Origin: Bacteroidales bacterium UBA3297
Lineage (GTDB): Bacteria > Bacteroidota > Bacteroidia > Bacteroidales > Paludibacteraceae
Direction: 5' to 3'
Assembly: GCA_002362105.1 (NCBI GenBank)
Contig: DETD01000030.1
Span: forward strand, 492 to 64,491
DNA length: 64,000 nt
Part shown: one piece after another, positions 33,013 through 43,100 of the stretch
Layout of the letters: the number at the start of each line of letters is the position of its first letter
Position numbering within the stretch: the stretch's first letter is position 1
The notes under the pieces: generated by a model
What the model was told of the DNA's origin: nothing
The model's database searches: none
What the model saw: the letters and a program-made list of their open reading frames with translations, nothing else
Program-made: the position numbers and the translations under genes

Positions 33013-33876
33013 TTATTCTGCTACTACTGGTGCAGTCTCTGCGCTCTGCTGTGCAGCCAACTTACCTTCTTCTTCGTGCTTAACGATGATGTCAAGCAAG
33101 CTGATTGATGCATCTTCCATTTCGGTAGTCATGCCTTCAATCTTAACAAGGATGAAGTTCAAGAACAACTGAAGAATCATAGCTACGATCAAACCGCCTA
33201 CGGTGGTCAACAATGCGACCTTAATACCACCTGCTACGACTGTTGCAGAGATATCACCTACAGCCTGAATCTTATCGAACGCCTGAATCATACCGATAAC
33301 GGTACCCATGAATCCCAACATTGGAGCAAGTGCGATACACAATGAAATCCAAGTTACGTTCTTGTCCAACTGACCCATCTGTACGCTACCATATGAAGTA
33401 ACGGTCTTTTCAACCATTTCAACACCATCGTCTACACGCATAAGACCCTGGTAGAAGATTGAAGCGATTGGACCTCGAGTGTTACGGCATTTGTCTTTTG
33501 CCTTTTCTACGTCGTTTTCTGCAAGAGCATCTTCAATGTCCTTCAAAAGCTTCTTAGTGTTTACTGAAGAAAGGCTCAAGTAAAGGATTCTTTCGATTGA
33601 AAGTGCAAGACCAAGAATCAAGCAGATGAATACGGCGCCCATGTAAGGTACACCACCTTCGATGAACTTCTGCTTCAATACGTGGTGAAGGCTCTGGTCT
33701 TCTTCTGCAGAAGCTGCAGCTTCTTTCTTAGGCTCTTCTGTTGCAGGAGCTGCCTCTGCCTGTTGTTCTGCAACCTGTTCGGTCTGTGCTTCTGCGTTTT
33801 CGTCAGCTTCTTGTGCTGCAACGTTTGAAGTCATCATGGCTCCAACTATTGCAAATACTGCAAATACTTTTTTCAT
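33013..33876 (-). CDS. MotA/TolQ/ExbB proton channel protein
   Basis: 287 residues. After a signal-like helix (MKKVFAVFAIVGAMMTSNVAA) comes an Ala/Glu/Gln-rich stretch of about 40 residues, then the ExbB core with three membrane helices: PYMGAVFICLILGLALSIERILYL, and the conserved pair LAPMLGFMGTVIGMIQAF and KVALLTTVGGLIVAMILQLFLNFI. It forms the proton channel with the ExbD proteins. The acidic N-terminal extension is typical of this Bacteroidales subfamily. No promoter element or terminator is visible in the 59 bases between this gene and tRNA-Ser upstream. Confidence 0.92.
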   Translation of the reverse strand: MKKVFAVFAIVGAMMTSNVAAQEADENAEAQTEQVAEQQAEAAPATEEPKKEAAASAEEDQSLHHVLKQKFIEGGVPYMGAVFICLILGLALSIERILYLSLSSVNTKKLLKDIEDALAENDVEKAKDKCRNTRGPIASIFYQGLMRVDDGVEMVEKTVTSYGSVQMGQLDKNVTWISLCIALAPMLGFMGTVIGMIQAFDKIQAVGDISATVVAGGIKVALLTTVGGLIVAMILQLFLNFILVKIEGMTTEMEDASISLLDIIVKHEEEGKLAAQQSAETAPVVAE

Positions 33877-33935
33877 TTTTTTGTTTTGATTTTTTAATTA
33901 TTAATTGTTTTATGTTTTGTCTAAATTTTTTGATG

Positions 33936-34023
33936 CGGAGAAAGCGGGATTCGAACCCGCGAAACACTTTTGATGTTTACACGCTTTCCAGGCGTGCCTC
34001 TTCAGCCACTCGAGCATCTCTCC
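33936..34023 (-). tRNA. tRNA-Ser (GGA)
   Basis: 88 bases read on the minus strand. Acceptor stem GGAGAGA/TTTCTCC with G73, an anticodon loop with GGA (CCTGGAAAG context), a long class II variable arm and the T-arm GCGGGTTCGAATCCCGC. CCA is not encoded. Confidence 0.95.
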
Positions 34024-34119
34024 TGATAAATCGGCGCTTCGACTTGAATGCTAGCATTTTGGGTCGGAAAGAGCCTGAAAAAATGCGCTTATTAAGCCCT
34101 TTTGCACGATTGCTATCAG

Positions 34120-34127
34120 CAAATTTA
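34120..34127 (-). promoter_or_regulatory. Promoter -7 element upstream of tRNA-Ser
   Basis: TAAATTTG on the minus strand, exact TAnnTTTG match. The leader to the tRNA would be about 90 bases. As no promoter is seen directly before exbB, this one may also drive the ExbB operon. Confidence 0.55.
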
Positions 34128-34168
34128 TAAAAAAATAGTCTTCATAAATTGTTTTCCACTCTTTTTTT

Positions 34169-34945
34169 TCAAATACCGAAGATTTCTTTTGCGTTGCTGC
34201 TGGTCTTTTCTGCCACCTGCTCTATGGTGCATTCTTTTATTTCTGCTATTTTCTGCGCTACATATTTAATATAAGACGTCTCGTTCCTTTTTCCTCTGAA
34301 TGGTACCGGTGTCAGGTAGGGCGAGTCGGTCTCTAGCACCAGTTCGTCCAAATCGACCGTCTTAATGGTGGCTTGTAGCTCTACGCTCTTTTTAAAGGTA
34401 ACTATTCCGTTTATCCCGAATTTGAAGTCGCCAGCCTCTTTTATCCGCTCCATTTCTTCGATAGTTCCTGTAAAACTGTGGAATATACCCCTGACTTTTT
34501 TCTTGTCGAATTGTTTCAGGCAGTCGAGCGTCTCTTCCAGGCCGTTCCGGCAGTGTATAATAATGGGTAGGTCTCTCTCTGTGGCCAGGGCTATTTGTGC
34601 GGTAAACACTTTTTGCTGTTCGGCCTTGTATTTGTCGTCCCAGTAAAGGTCTATGCCCACTTCGCCTACACCATAGTAGTGGTGCTGGTCAAACGCGTCA
34701 AGAATTGTCGACAGGTTGGCTTGCCAGTTCTCGTCTACGTCTTCCGGGTGTAGACCCATCAGCGGGTGGAAACGGGTAGGGTCGTAGGCTTCAAAGGCCA
34801 GCACTTCCTTCATGCTGTTCACACTGGTGTTGGGTAGAATGGCATGGGTTACGCCCACTTCTGTCAGTCTCGCTATTATGTTTTGTTCGTCTCCGCCGAA
34901 ACTTTCTGCTTCATATATGTGGGTGTGGGTGTCTATTAGTTCCAT
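34169..34945 (-). CDS. TatD-family metal-dependent hydrolase
   Basis: 258 residues with the TatD metal ligands: DTHTHIYE (His5-x-His), GEVGIDLY (Glu), IIIHCRNG (His), GIFHSFTG (His) and ETDSPYLTPVPFRGKRNE (Asp). Family members are DNases or related phosphoesterases; the in vivo substrate is uncertain. It is divergent from the HD-domain gene, whose -33 element begins six bases from this ATG, so the two regulatory regions overlap. Confidence 0.92.
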   Translation of the reverse strand: MELIDTHTHIYEAESFGGDEQNIIARLTEVGVTHAILPNTSVNSMKEVLAFEAYDPTRFHPLMGLHPEDVDENWQANLSTILDAFDQHHYYGVGEVGIDLYWDDKYKAEQQKVFTAQIALATERDLPIIIHCRNGLEETLDCLKQFDKKKVRGIFHSFTGTIEEMERIKEAGDFKFGINGIVTFKKSVELQATIKTVDLDELVLETDSPYLTPVPFRGKRNETSYIKYVAQKIAEIKECTIEQVAEKTSSNAKEIFGI

Positions 34946-34950
34946 AATTA

Positions 34951-34982
34951 TTTGTTTTTCTGTCGTAAATGATTTATATTTG
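34951..34982 (+). promoter_or_regulatory. Promoter for the HD-domain gene
   Basis: TTTG at 34951-34954 and TATATTTG at 34975-34982, 20 bases apart: an ideal match. It places the start of transcription near 34988 and supports the ATG at 35020. Confidence 0.8.
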
Positions 34983-35019
34983 TTGTATAACCGATTGTTC
35001 CACTTTAATCTTTTTGCTT

Positions 35020-35556
35020 ATGGACCCGTTGTTAGTGATTAAAAAATATGTAGACCCTTCTTCTGATGCCTACCGCATATTGGTCGACCATTCAACCTCG
35101 GTGGCTAAGCTGGCTCTTGAAATGGGCAGGGCGCACCCCGAATTGAACCTCGACTTGCAGTTTGTGGAAGAAGCCGCTATGCTTCACGATATAGGTATCA
35201 TTAAAACCGCTGCCGAGTCGTTAGACTGCTATGGCGACGAACCTTACATCTGCCACGGTGTGCTCGGTGCTGAAATTCTGCGTGCCGAAGGGCTCGACAA
35301 GCATGCCCTGGTGTGTGAGAGGCACACTGGTACCGGACTTTCGAAAGACTACATCGACCGGCACGGACTGCCAATCCCTTCTCGCGACATGCTGCCTGTC
35401 TCTTTAGAGGAAAAACTGGTTTGCTATGCCGACAAGTTTTTCTCGAAGACGCACCTTGGCGAACAGCGCTCTGTTGAGGTTGCCCGTCAGAAACTGGAAA
35501 AGTTCGGACCTGAGACCTTGAAGCGTTTCGACGAGTTCCACTCGCTTTTCGGTTAG
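35020..35556 (+). CDS. HD-domain phosphohydrolase
   Basis: 178 residues from the ATG at 35020; an earlier frame start (34969) lies upstream of the predicted transcript start. HD signature: LVDHSTSVAKLALEM, EEAAMLHDIGIIKT (His-Asp pair) and a later VCERHTGTGLS. It is likely a nucleotide or phosphate-ester hydrolase; the substrate is unknown. It converges on the SUI1-like gene with a one-base gap. Confidence 0.88.
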   Translation: MDPLLVIKKYVDPSSDAYRILVDHSTSVAKLALEMGRAHPELNLDLQFVEEAAMLHDIGIIKTAAESLDCYGDEPYICHGVLGAEILRAEGLDKHALVCERHTGTGLSKDYIDRHGLPIPSRDMLPVSLEEKLVCYADKFFSKTHLGEQRSVEVARQKLEKFGPETLKRFDEFHSLFG

Positions 35557-35557
35557 T

Positions 35558-35902
35558 CTATTTCAATACTTTCGCTTTGTGCCCCATCTCTTCCAGCAGT
35601 TTGGTGGCTGCTTGTGCCACGTCGCCTTGCAATAGAATTTCGCCACCTCTGGCGCTTCCGCCAGTACTCATCTTTTTTCTTAGTTGGGCACCAAAATCGG
35701 CTAGTTCTTCCTCGCTGCCATTATATCCATAAATAATGGTGGCTTTTTTTTGCCCGGCGCCGCGCTTTTCGACTTTTATGGTGAAACTCTGTTTCTTGAA
35801 GGCGGGTTCAGCGGCCTTCTCTTCTTCTTGTTTGCCAATTTCCATACCTTCGGCTTCTGCTATCTGTGTGAGGGCTGCCCGCCAGTCTGTTGCTTTTTTC
35901 AT
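35558..35902 (-). CDS. SUI1/eIF1-like translation factor (YciH family)
   Basis: 114 residues. The SUI1 domain covers the C-terminal 75: FTIKVEKRGAGQKKATIIYGYNG, FGAQLRKKMSTGGSARGGEILLQGD and a final LLEEMGHKAKV. In bacteria this family is linked to start-site selection, but its role is not settled. No further genes are attached. Confidence 0.9.
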   Translation of the reverse strand: MKKATDWRAALTQIAEAEGMEIGKQEEEKAAEPAFKKQSFTIKVEKRGAGQKKATIIYGYNGSEEELADFGAQLRKKMSTGGSARGGEILLQGDVAQAATKLLEEMGHKAKVLK

Positions 35903-35951
35903 CTTTTCTGTGGTTGTTTTCTTTTTCTTTTTACGTAAAATTAAAAAAAAT

Positions 35952-35959
35952 TATCTTTG
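35952..35959 (+). promoter_or_regulatory. Promoter -7 element for the FAH-porU operon
   Basis: TATCTTTG, exact TAnnTTTG match, 50 bases before the ATG at 36010. As only 30 bases separate the FAH-family gene from porU, it probably drives both. Confidence 0.55.
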
Positions 35960-36009
35960 CATACCGATTAATTTAGTATATTGCGTTAATTGCAGTCTTT
36001 TACTCGAAA

Positions 36010-36627
36010 ATGAAGATTATTGCTATAGGGTGGAATTATCCGCGACATAATGCCGAACTTTCGGTTTCTACAGAGAAACCCGAGTCGCCTGTTATATTTA
36101 TGAAACCCGACACTGCGGTGTTAAGGGATGGCGAGCCGTTCTATTTGCCCGATTTTTCGGACGAGGTCCATTACGAAACCGAGGTGGTGGTCCGCATCTC
36201 GAAAATGGGGAAGAACATCGCCCGTCAGTTCGCTAACCGTTATTACGACGCGATTGGCTTGGGCATTGACTTTACGGCTCGCGATCTGCAGCGTAAGTTC
36301 AAACAGGCGGGCGACCCTTGGGACTTGTGCAAGGGCTTCGACAATTCGGCCCCTATCAGCCGCTTCATTCCAAAGCAAGACTTGCCCGAGTTCCAGAAAC
36401 TCAATTTCCACCTTTTGTTAAACGGTAAGCAGGTTCAGACGGGCAGAACTTCTGATATGTTCTTCTCTATTGATGAGATTATTGAATATGTGAGCCGTTT
36501 TGTTACGCTAAAGGTGGGCGATGTCATCTTTACCGGTACACCCGAGGGGGTGGGCCCTGTTCATGTGGGTGACCATTTGCAGGCATTCCTTGAAAACGAG
36601 AAACTGCTCGATTTCAAAGTCTGCTGA
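36010..36627 (+). CDS. Fumarylacetoacetate hydrolase-family protein
   Basis: 205 residues, the short form of the family. Metal-binding residues sit in YETEVVVRISKMG and GIDFTARDLQ, with KGFDNSAP and a C-terminal VGDVIFTGTPEGVGPVHVGD. Members hydrolyse C-C bonds in diketo acids or decarboxylate oxaloacetate; the substrate is not set. It stands directly before porU, the gene order I recall from Porphyromonas gingivalis. Confidence 0.9.
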   Translation: MKIIAIGWNYPRHNAELSVSTEKPESPVIFMKPDTAVLRDGEPFYLPDFSDEVHYETEVVVRISKMGKNIARQFANRYYDAIGLGIDFTARDLQRKFKQAGDPWDLCKGFDNSAPISRFIPKQDLPEFQKLNFHLLLNGKQVQTGRTSDMFFSIDEIIEYVSRFVTLKVGDVIFTGTPEGVGPVHVGDHLQAFLENEKLLDFKVC

Positions 36628-36657
36628 TTTCTTTTGTCGAATTAATCCGTATGCGAT

Positions 36658-39600
36658 ATGATGTCTTTCTTTAGACGAATAATAATAGGTGCTTTTTTCC
36701 TCAGCCTCGCGTCTGAGGCGTGCTTTGGTGCGGACGCTTTTGTTTGCCGGTTGCCGAAGTATGCCTCTTCTTCCAAACTCTCGTCTGGAACGTGGGTGAA
36801 GATTCGTGTTGCGAAGGAGGGTATGTACAAAATAACCTTCGACGAGTTGAAGTCTTTGGGCTTCAAGAATCCGAAGAATGTCCGTGTGTACGGTTATGGG
36901 GGGCAGTTGTTGCCAGAAGACCTGACCGCAGACTATCTCGACGATCTTCCTGAGGTATGTACGTATTGGGGCGACAACTATCTGCTCTTTTACGGTGTTG
37001 GCACGTTGTCTGAGGTCTATGGAAAAGGGGGTAACCCAATATCGTTTGTCAACAACTCGTATGCCGATGCGGGTGCCTATTTCCTTTCGGAGACGGGTGG
37101 TGACCGTTTGACGGCAAAAGAAGAAAAAGCTCCGGCTGGCGATGCTCTGAAGACTGTGCGTACGCACTACGCGTCGAATATATATATGCCGCAAACTACC
37201 AACATCTACAATGGGGGTACGGCGTGGTACGACGATGGTGTACAGCAGTCGGGTACAACTAACATCAGTCTGCCTTTCAACAATATGGTGCAGGGCGATA
37301 ATGGTTTTGTATCGATTTATCCCGACGTTGTCAATCAGAACCTTCCTAAGTTTACGGTGTCGATTGACGACTTTACCTTTAATGCGAATACGGCTATCTT
37401 GACCACCAAGTCGGGGGTGCCACAGTCGGCTTCTGCAAAATCGTTAGATTTTAAGGTCGATTTCTCTTCAGGCTCGGCCTCTTGTGTCGGATATATCTAT
37501 TATTTGAGTGCGACAGCCTTGTGCTACAATAAGTTGCAGGGGGCATTCTTGTGTTTCAATAACCTGAAGGCCGATACGGTCGGGGTGGTTGAACATGTGG
37601 TTGCCGGTGCCGACTCGGAAACACAAGTGTGGAATGTGACTGTTCCTAGCCAGATAACCAAGTGTGCCAGCACGCTCAAGGGCGACAGCCTCCGCTTTAA
37701 GGAGAAGGTTGGCGGATATGCCAAATATGTGGCGTTTAACCCTAAGGGTAGTGGCTTCCTTTCTATCAGCGGATATTCTTCTGTCGCTAACCAGAACTTG
37801 CACGCCTTTAAGGGAGCCGACCTGATCGTTCTCTCGCCTGTGGCCTATATGACGCAGGCCAACCGCCTCGCCGACCTGCACAGGAAGAACGACGGCATTT
37901 CGGCCGCAGTGGTAACCCAAGAACAGATTTTCAATGAGTTTTCGTCGGGTACGCCCGACCCTACGGCTATACGCTCTTTTCTGAAGATGTTGTACGACAG
38001 GGCACAAGCCGACGGCGAAAGTGTGGCTCCACGCTATCTGGTTTTATTCGGTGACGGTTGTTTCGATAACAGGGGCGTGTTGGCCTCTTCTTATTCTTCT
38101 CCTCATAATCTGGTGATGTGCTACGAGCGTGGCACGGGTAGCCTTTGCTTTCCGGCTGACGATTATTATGGTATGCTTGCCGATAACGAAGACAAGGCTT
38201 TCTCTATCAATAAGGCGTCTTGTCAGGTGGCTGTTGGCCGTCTCCCGTTCGTTACTGCCGAACAGGCCGATGCGGTGGTCTCTAAAATTGAGAACTACAT
38301 GAAGAACGACCAGATGGGGGCCTGGAAGAGCAGGGCCTGCATCGTTGCTGACGATAACGACGGAAAAGCGTCTTCTGGTTCGTATAATGAGTTTATCTCT
38401 TATGCCGAAGGTTTGTCGAAAGTTATTACAAACACGTGTCCGAGTATTGTCCAGAAAAAAATCTACCACGATTCCTACACCCGTGTTGCTGAATCGAGCG
38501 GAAACCGCTTCCCCGATGTGGAAAAACTCATTGTCAACAACATTGAGAATGGTTCTATGTTCATTAACTATATAGGTCATAGTAACGCTATTAACTGGTC
38601 TGCCGAGAAGACGTTTACCCAAAGCCAGGTTGCTTCTCTGAAAAACAAGCGGCAGGGTGTCTGGTTCTCGGCCAGTTGTGAGTTTGCCGAGTACGACGGC
38701 TATACCACTTCTTGTAGCGAATCGCTGGTGCTGGCCCCTAATGGTGGCGCTATTGCCGTTGTGGCTACGCCACGCCAGGTGTATGCCTACGATAACGACA
38801 TCTTCGACAGGGCTTTCTGTCAGGCGTTCTTCTCTCAAACACCCGATATGACTATTGGTGATGTGATGCGCATAGCAAAGAACGAGGTCTCTTCCGAAAT
38901 TCGTGTCAAGTTCCCGTTGTTGGGCGACCCTGCATTGCACATTGCCTTCCCTGCTGAGCGTGTGATTACCGATTCAGTTTCTTTAGACACGGCCAATGCC
39001 CTCTCGAAAGTGGTTGTGAATGGACATATTGAGCAGGAAGGTGCGATGGATGAATCGTTCAACGGTCGTGTGCTTATCAGCGTTTACGATAAGGAACAGA
39101 TTCGCAGTACGAAGGGTAATAGTTCCGATTCGCAGGGCAAGCCTATGGTGGCCAACTTCAAAGACTATCCGAGTGTCTTGTTCTCTGGTGCCGCCGAGGT
39201 GGTTAACGGCGAATTCTCGTTTAGCTTTATTGTGCCTAACGACATTTCGTATAACTACGGACCTGGCCGTATAACTTATTATGCCTACGATACTGAAAAC
39301 AAGGCGGAGGCTATTGGCAACTATTCCGATATGGTGGTTGGTGGCAGTCTCGATTCCCTTGTCGTCGACACGGTTGGGCCTAATGCGGTGGTTTATATGA
39401 ACACACCGTCTTTCCGCTCTGGTGACGTGGTGGGGGCAAATCCGGTCTTTATTGCCAAACTCCACGACGAGAATGGTATAAATGCGTCCGACGTCGGCAT
39501 TGGCCACGACATCACCCTCTCGGTGAATGGTGGCGACCCTGTTTCTCTCAATACTAATTTTGCTTATTCGCTGGGTAGTTGTACCGATGGTACGGTGACC

Positions 39601-40020
39601 TATAAACTGTCTGGTCTGGCCGATGGTGTTTACACGCTGACCTTCAAGGTCTGGGATTTGCTGAACAACTCGACCACTAAGTCGCTGACCTTCGTTGTGG
39701 AAAACGAAAAGGGCCCTCATATCGATGCAGTCTGCGCTTATCCGAATCCGGCACAAGACGAAACTAATCTTCTGGTGAAATACGACCGCCCTTTGTCGAA
39801 TGTCGATTATGTCGTTTCTATTTACGATGCAGAAGGACGTTATGTTAATGTCTTAACCGGGTCAGACAACTCTGAGTCCGGACTGATTTCTATACCATGG
39901 GATTTAAAGTCAGCCTCTGGGCAGCGTGTCCGTGGTGGGGTCTATGTCTACAGGGTAGAGCTGAAGACGGAAGGCAGTTCTTTTGTTGGCAATTCCGACA
40001 AGATTGTGGTGCTGCCTTAG
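36658..40020 (+). CDS. porU: T9SS sortase PorU, copy 1
   Basis: 1120 residues (two adjacent ATG codons; the second, at 36661, aligns with copy 2). Signal peptide to about residue 25 (FGADAF), an N-terminal beta region (KIRVAKEGMYKITFDELKS), then a gingipain-like C25 domain with His641 in NYIGHSNAINW and Cys674 in FSASCEFAEYD. The 33-residue distance between them is the one I recall for P. gingivalis PorU. The C-terminus has Ig-like parts and a CTD-like end (GQRVRGGVYVYRVELKTEG, IVVLP). PorU removes the CTD from exported proteins and links them to surface LPS. A weak terminator follows, then a second copy. Confidence 0.92.
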   Translation: MMSFFRRIIIGAFFLSLASEACFGADAFVCRLPKYASSSKLSSGTWVKIRVAKEGMYKITFDELKSLGFKNPKNVRVYGYGGQLLPEDLTADYLDDLPEVCTYWGDNYLLFYGVGTLSEVYGKGGNPISFVNNSYADAGAYFLSETGGDRLTAKEEKAPAGDALKTVRTHYASNIYMPQTTNIYNGGTAWYDDGVQQSGTTNISLPFNNMVQGDNGFVSIYPDVVNQNLPKFTVSIDDFTFNANTAILTTKSGVPQSASAKSLDFKVDFSSGSASCVGYIYYLSATALCYNKLQGAFLCFNNLKADTVGVVEHVVAGADSETQVWNVTVPSQITKCASTLKGDSLRFKEKVGGYAKYVAFNPKGSGFLSISGYSSVANQNLHAFKGADLIVLSPVAYMTQANRLADLHRKNDGISAAVVTQEQIFNEFSSGTPDPTAIRSFLKMLYDRAQADGESVAPRYLVLFGDGCFDNRGVLASSYSSPHNLVMCYERGTGSLCFPADDYYGMLADNEDKAFSINKASCQVAVGRLPFVTAEQADAVVSKIENYMKNDQMGAWKSRACIVADDNDGKASSGSYNEFISYAEGLSKVITNTCPSIVQKKIYHDSYTRVAESSGNRFPDVEKLIVNNIENGSMFINYIGHSNAINWSAEKTFTQSQVASLKNKRQGVWFSASCEFAEYDGYTTSCSESLVLAPNGGAIAVVATPRQVYAYDNDIFDRAFCQAFFSQTPDMTIGDVMRIAKNEVSSEIRVKFPLLGDPALHIAFPAERVITDSVSLDTANALSKVVVNGHIEQEGAMDESFNGRVLISVYDKEQIRSTKGNSSDSQGKPMVANFKDYPSVLFSGAAEVVNGEFSFSFIVPNDISYNYGPGRITYYAYDTENKAEAIGNYSDMVVGGSLDSLVVDTVGPNAVVYMNTPSFRSGDVVGANPVFIAKLHDENGINASDVGIGHDITLSVNGGDPVSLNTNFAYSLGSCTDGTVTYKLSGLADGVYTLTFKVWDLLNNSTTKSLTFVVENEKGPHIDAVCAYPNPAQDETNLLVKYDRPLSNVDYVVSIYDAEGRYVNVLTGSDNSESGLISIPWDLKSASGQRVRGGVYVYRVELKTEGSSFVGNSDKIVVLP

Positions 40021-40047
40021 TCGGTCAGAGCATTTGAATGATATGAA

Positions 40048-40072
40048 CCGGGTCACTTGGCCCGGCTTTTTT
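40048..40072 (+). terminator. Terminator between the two porU copies
   Basis: CCGGG (40048-40052) and CCCGG (40061-40065) with an 8-base loop, followed by CTTTTTT. The stem is short, so it may be partial. Confidence 0.6.
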
Positions 40073-40076
40073 ATAA

Positions 40077-40084
40077 TAATTTTG
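40077..40084 (+). promoter_or_regulatory. Promoter -7 element before porU copy 2
   Basis: TAATTTTG, exact TAnnTTTG match directly after the terminator T-run. It would let copy 2 be expressed separately from copy 1. The -33 element is not clear. Confidence 0.45.
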
Positions 40085-40189
40085 GCCCGGCCGCCGTTAA
40101 TGTTAATCTAAGTGTTAAGGCAGTTGGCATTTACGGTGCCGGCTGTGTCAGTAATAATGTTGTTAAAAGCTAATTATATGCCTTTTTTT

Positions 40190-43100
40190 ATGTCTATTTT
40201 CAGTCGTACGGTAACGCTTCTCTTGTTTCTATGTATGGCTTCCGGTTTGTGTTATGGCGCCGATTCCTTTGTCTCTAGGTTACCGAAGTATGCATCTTCT
40301 TCCAAACTTTCGACTGGAGCGTGGGTGAAAATACGTGTCTCGAAAGAGGGTATGTATAAGATTACTTTTGATGAGTTGAGGACTTGGGGCTTCAAGAATC
40401 CGAAGAATGTTCGTGTGTATGGTTATGGGGGGCAACTCCTTCCCGAAGAACTGACTGCCGATTATCTCGACGATGTTCCTGAAGTGTGTACGTACCAGGG
40501 CAGCGACTTTCTGCTGTTTTATGGCGTTGGTACACTGAAACAACTTGTGGGAGAATCTGCGATAAACAATCCGTTTAACTTTACTGTTAACCCTTACTCC
40601 GATTGTGGTTACTATTTCCTATCGGAGGTGAGTGGCAAACGGTTGTCGGCCGCCGTTGGCGAAAAGCTGGATGCCGAGGCTGACAAGACGCTCAACACGC
40701 ATTATGCGTTCAGCATCTATATGCCCCAGACAACAAACATATACAATGGCGGAACCTGCTGGTACAACGAGGGCCAGCATCGGTCTACTACAACAAAAAT
40801 TAGTCTGCCTTTCCGCAATATGGTGCCGGGAAACAACGGATATTTGACGGCTTATGTTGATGTCGGGAACCGACAGAGCGATGAGAAGTTGGGTGATTCG
40901 TTCCAAGTGACTTCTTCTGGACTTTCGTTCAATTTGACGTCGCTCGGTGCGGCAAAATCTGTAGGTGAAGTTCCTCAGTCGGGCACGGCGCATTCGCTAG
41001 ACTTTAATGTGACGTATTCGTCCCATTATGATTCGCATGTTGGATATATTTATTATCTGAGTGCGTCTGCCTTGTGTTACAATAAACTGCAGGACGGTTA
41101 TTTAGTCTTCAACAATGTACGTTCAGGAGCAAATGACGTACTTGAATATGTGGTTGCCGGGGCTAATGCCGAAACGCAGGTTTGGAATGTGACGAATCCG
41201 AACCTAATTACCAAATGCGCTTGTACGCTAAGTGCCGACAGCCTCCGTTTTAAAGGTGTCGCCAGTACTTTTTCCAAATATGTGGCATTCAATCCGAAAG
41301 AAACCGGTTTTCTGACGGTGGAGGCGTGTGCGCCGGTTGTCAACCAGAACCTGCATGCTTTTAAGGGGGCCGACCTGATAATACTATATCCGGTAGAGTT
41401 TTTTGCCCAAGCCCAGCGTTTGGCCGACCTGCATAGGCAGAACGACGGTATTTCTGTCGCTTTGGTTACGCAAGAGCAGATCTTTAACGAGTTTTCGTCG
41501 GGAACCCCCGACCCTACAGCCATACGCTCGTTTCTGAAGATGCTTTACGACAGGGCGCAGGCCGACGCGAAGAGTGTGGCACCACGGTACTTGCTTTTGT
41601 TCGGTGACGGGTGTTTCGATAATAGGGGGGTGATGGCCGGTTCCTATGCCGTACCACATAATCAGGTCCTTTGTGCCCAATGGGGTTCGGGGTCTTCCAA
41701 TTATGCGGCCGACGACTATTATGGTATGCTTGCCGACAACGACGACTCCTATTTCTCTCTTAGTAAGACCTCGTGCCAGGTGGCTGTTGGCCGGCTTCCG
41801 TTTGTAACTGCGGAACAGGCCGATGGCGTGGTCTCGAAAATAGAGAACTATATGAAGAATGACCAGATGGGGCTTTGGAAAACGAAGGCTGTTATCATTG
41901 CAGATGACGATTACAATACTGATGAAAAAAAGAAAAATTTGTCCTATTTTAGTCACTTCTTCGAAAACGGGGAAGATTTGAGTGAGGTGATTTCAAAGAC
42001 CTGTCCTGGCGTTATACAGAAAAAAGTTTATAACGATTCCTACACACTTGTCTCCGAGTCGAGTAGGGCACGTTTCCCGGAAGTGGAAAAACTCATAGTC
42101 GAGAACGTCCAAAATGGTTCGATGTTGGTCAACTATATTGGCCATAGTAATCCGATCAACTGGGCTGGCGAACAGATTTTCACCCAAAGCCAGGTTGCGT
42201 CTCTAACGAATAAGAAACTGGGGGTCTGGTTCTCGGCCAGTTGCTCGTTCTCGGAGTACGACTACTATACCACCTCGTGTGGCGAGTCGTTGGTGCTTGC
42301 GCCTAATGGTGGGGCTATTGCAGTGGTCGCAACTTCCCGTGAAACCTTTAACGACGAAAACGGAAGGTTCAATCAGGCTTTTGCCCGTGCGTTCTTCTCG
42401 CAAACGCCGGAAATGACCATAGGCGATGTGATGCTTGCTGCAAAAAATGAGGTTAATGGCCTGATTCGGGTCAAATATCCTTTGTTGGGCGATCCTGCGC
42501 TACACATCAGTTTTCCTTCAGGTGAGGTGGTGACCGATTCTGTGTCGACCGACACTGCACATGCATTTTCAAAGGTGGTTGTAAAGGGGCACATCGAGCA
42601 GGAAGGAGTGTGGGACAAGTCTTTCAACGGAAAGGTGTATGTCACTGTTTTCGATAAGGAGCAGGTAAGGAACACCAAAGGCAACTATAAAGATGCTAAT
42701 GGAGTTCCGATGGTGGCTAAATTCAAAGACTATTCCACCATTTTGTTCTCGGGCTCCTCACAAGTGAGCGGTGGGGAATTCTCCATTAGCTTTATTGTCC
42801 CTAGCGACATTGTTTACAGCTATGGGAATGCCCGCATTGCCTATTATGCCTGCGACACCGAAAATGGATCTGATGCTGTGGGCAATTATTCCGATTTGGT
42901 GGTTGGGGGCAGTCTCGACGTTGTCGCTACCGATACGGTCGGGCCGCAAGTGGTTGCCTGCATAAATACTCCGTCGTTCCGTAACGGCGACGTGGTAGGT
43001 GCTAATCCGGTCTTTATGGCCAGACTCTACGACGAGAGTGGCATAAATGCGTCCGATGTCGGCATTGGACACAATATCACCCTCACGGTAAATGGTGGTA

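Noticed and set aside
38044..38940. Minus-strand frames opposite porU copies
   Set aside because: Mirror frames of strongly coding DNA; the sense-strand protein is certain.
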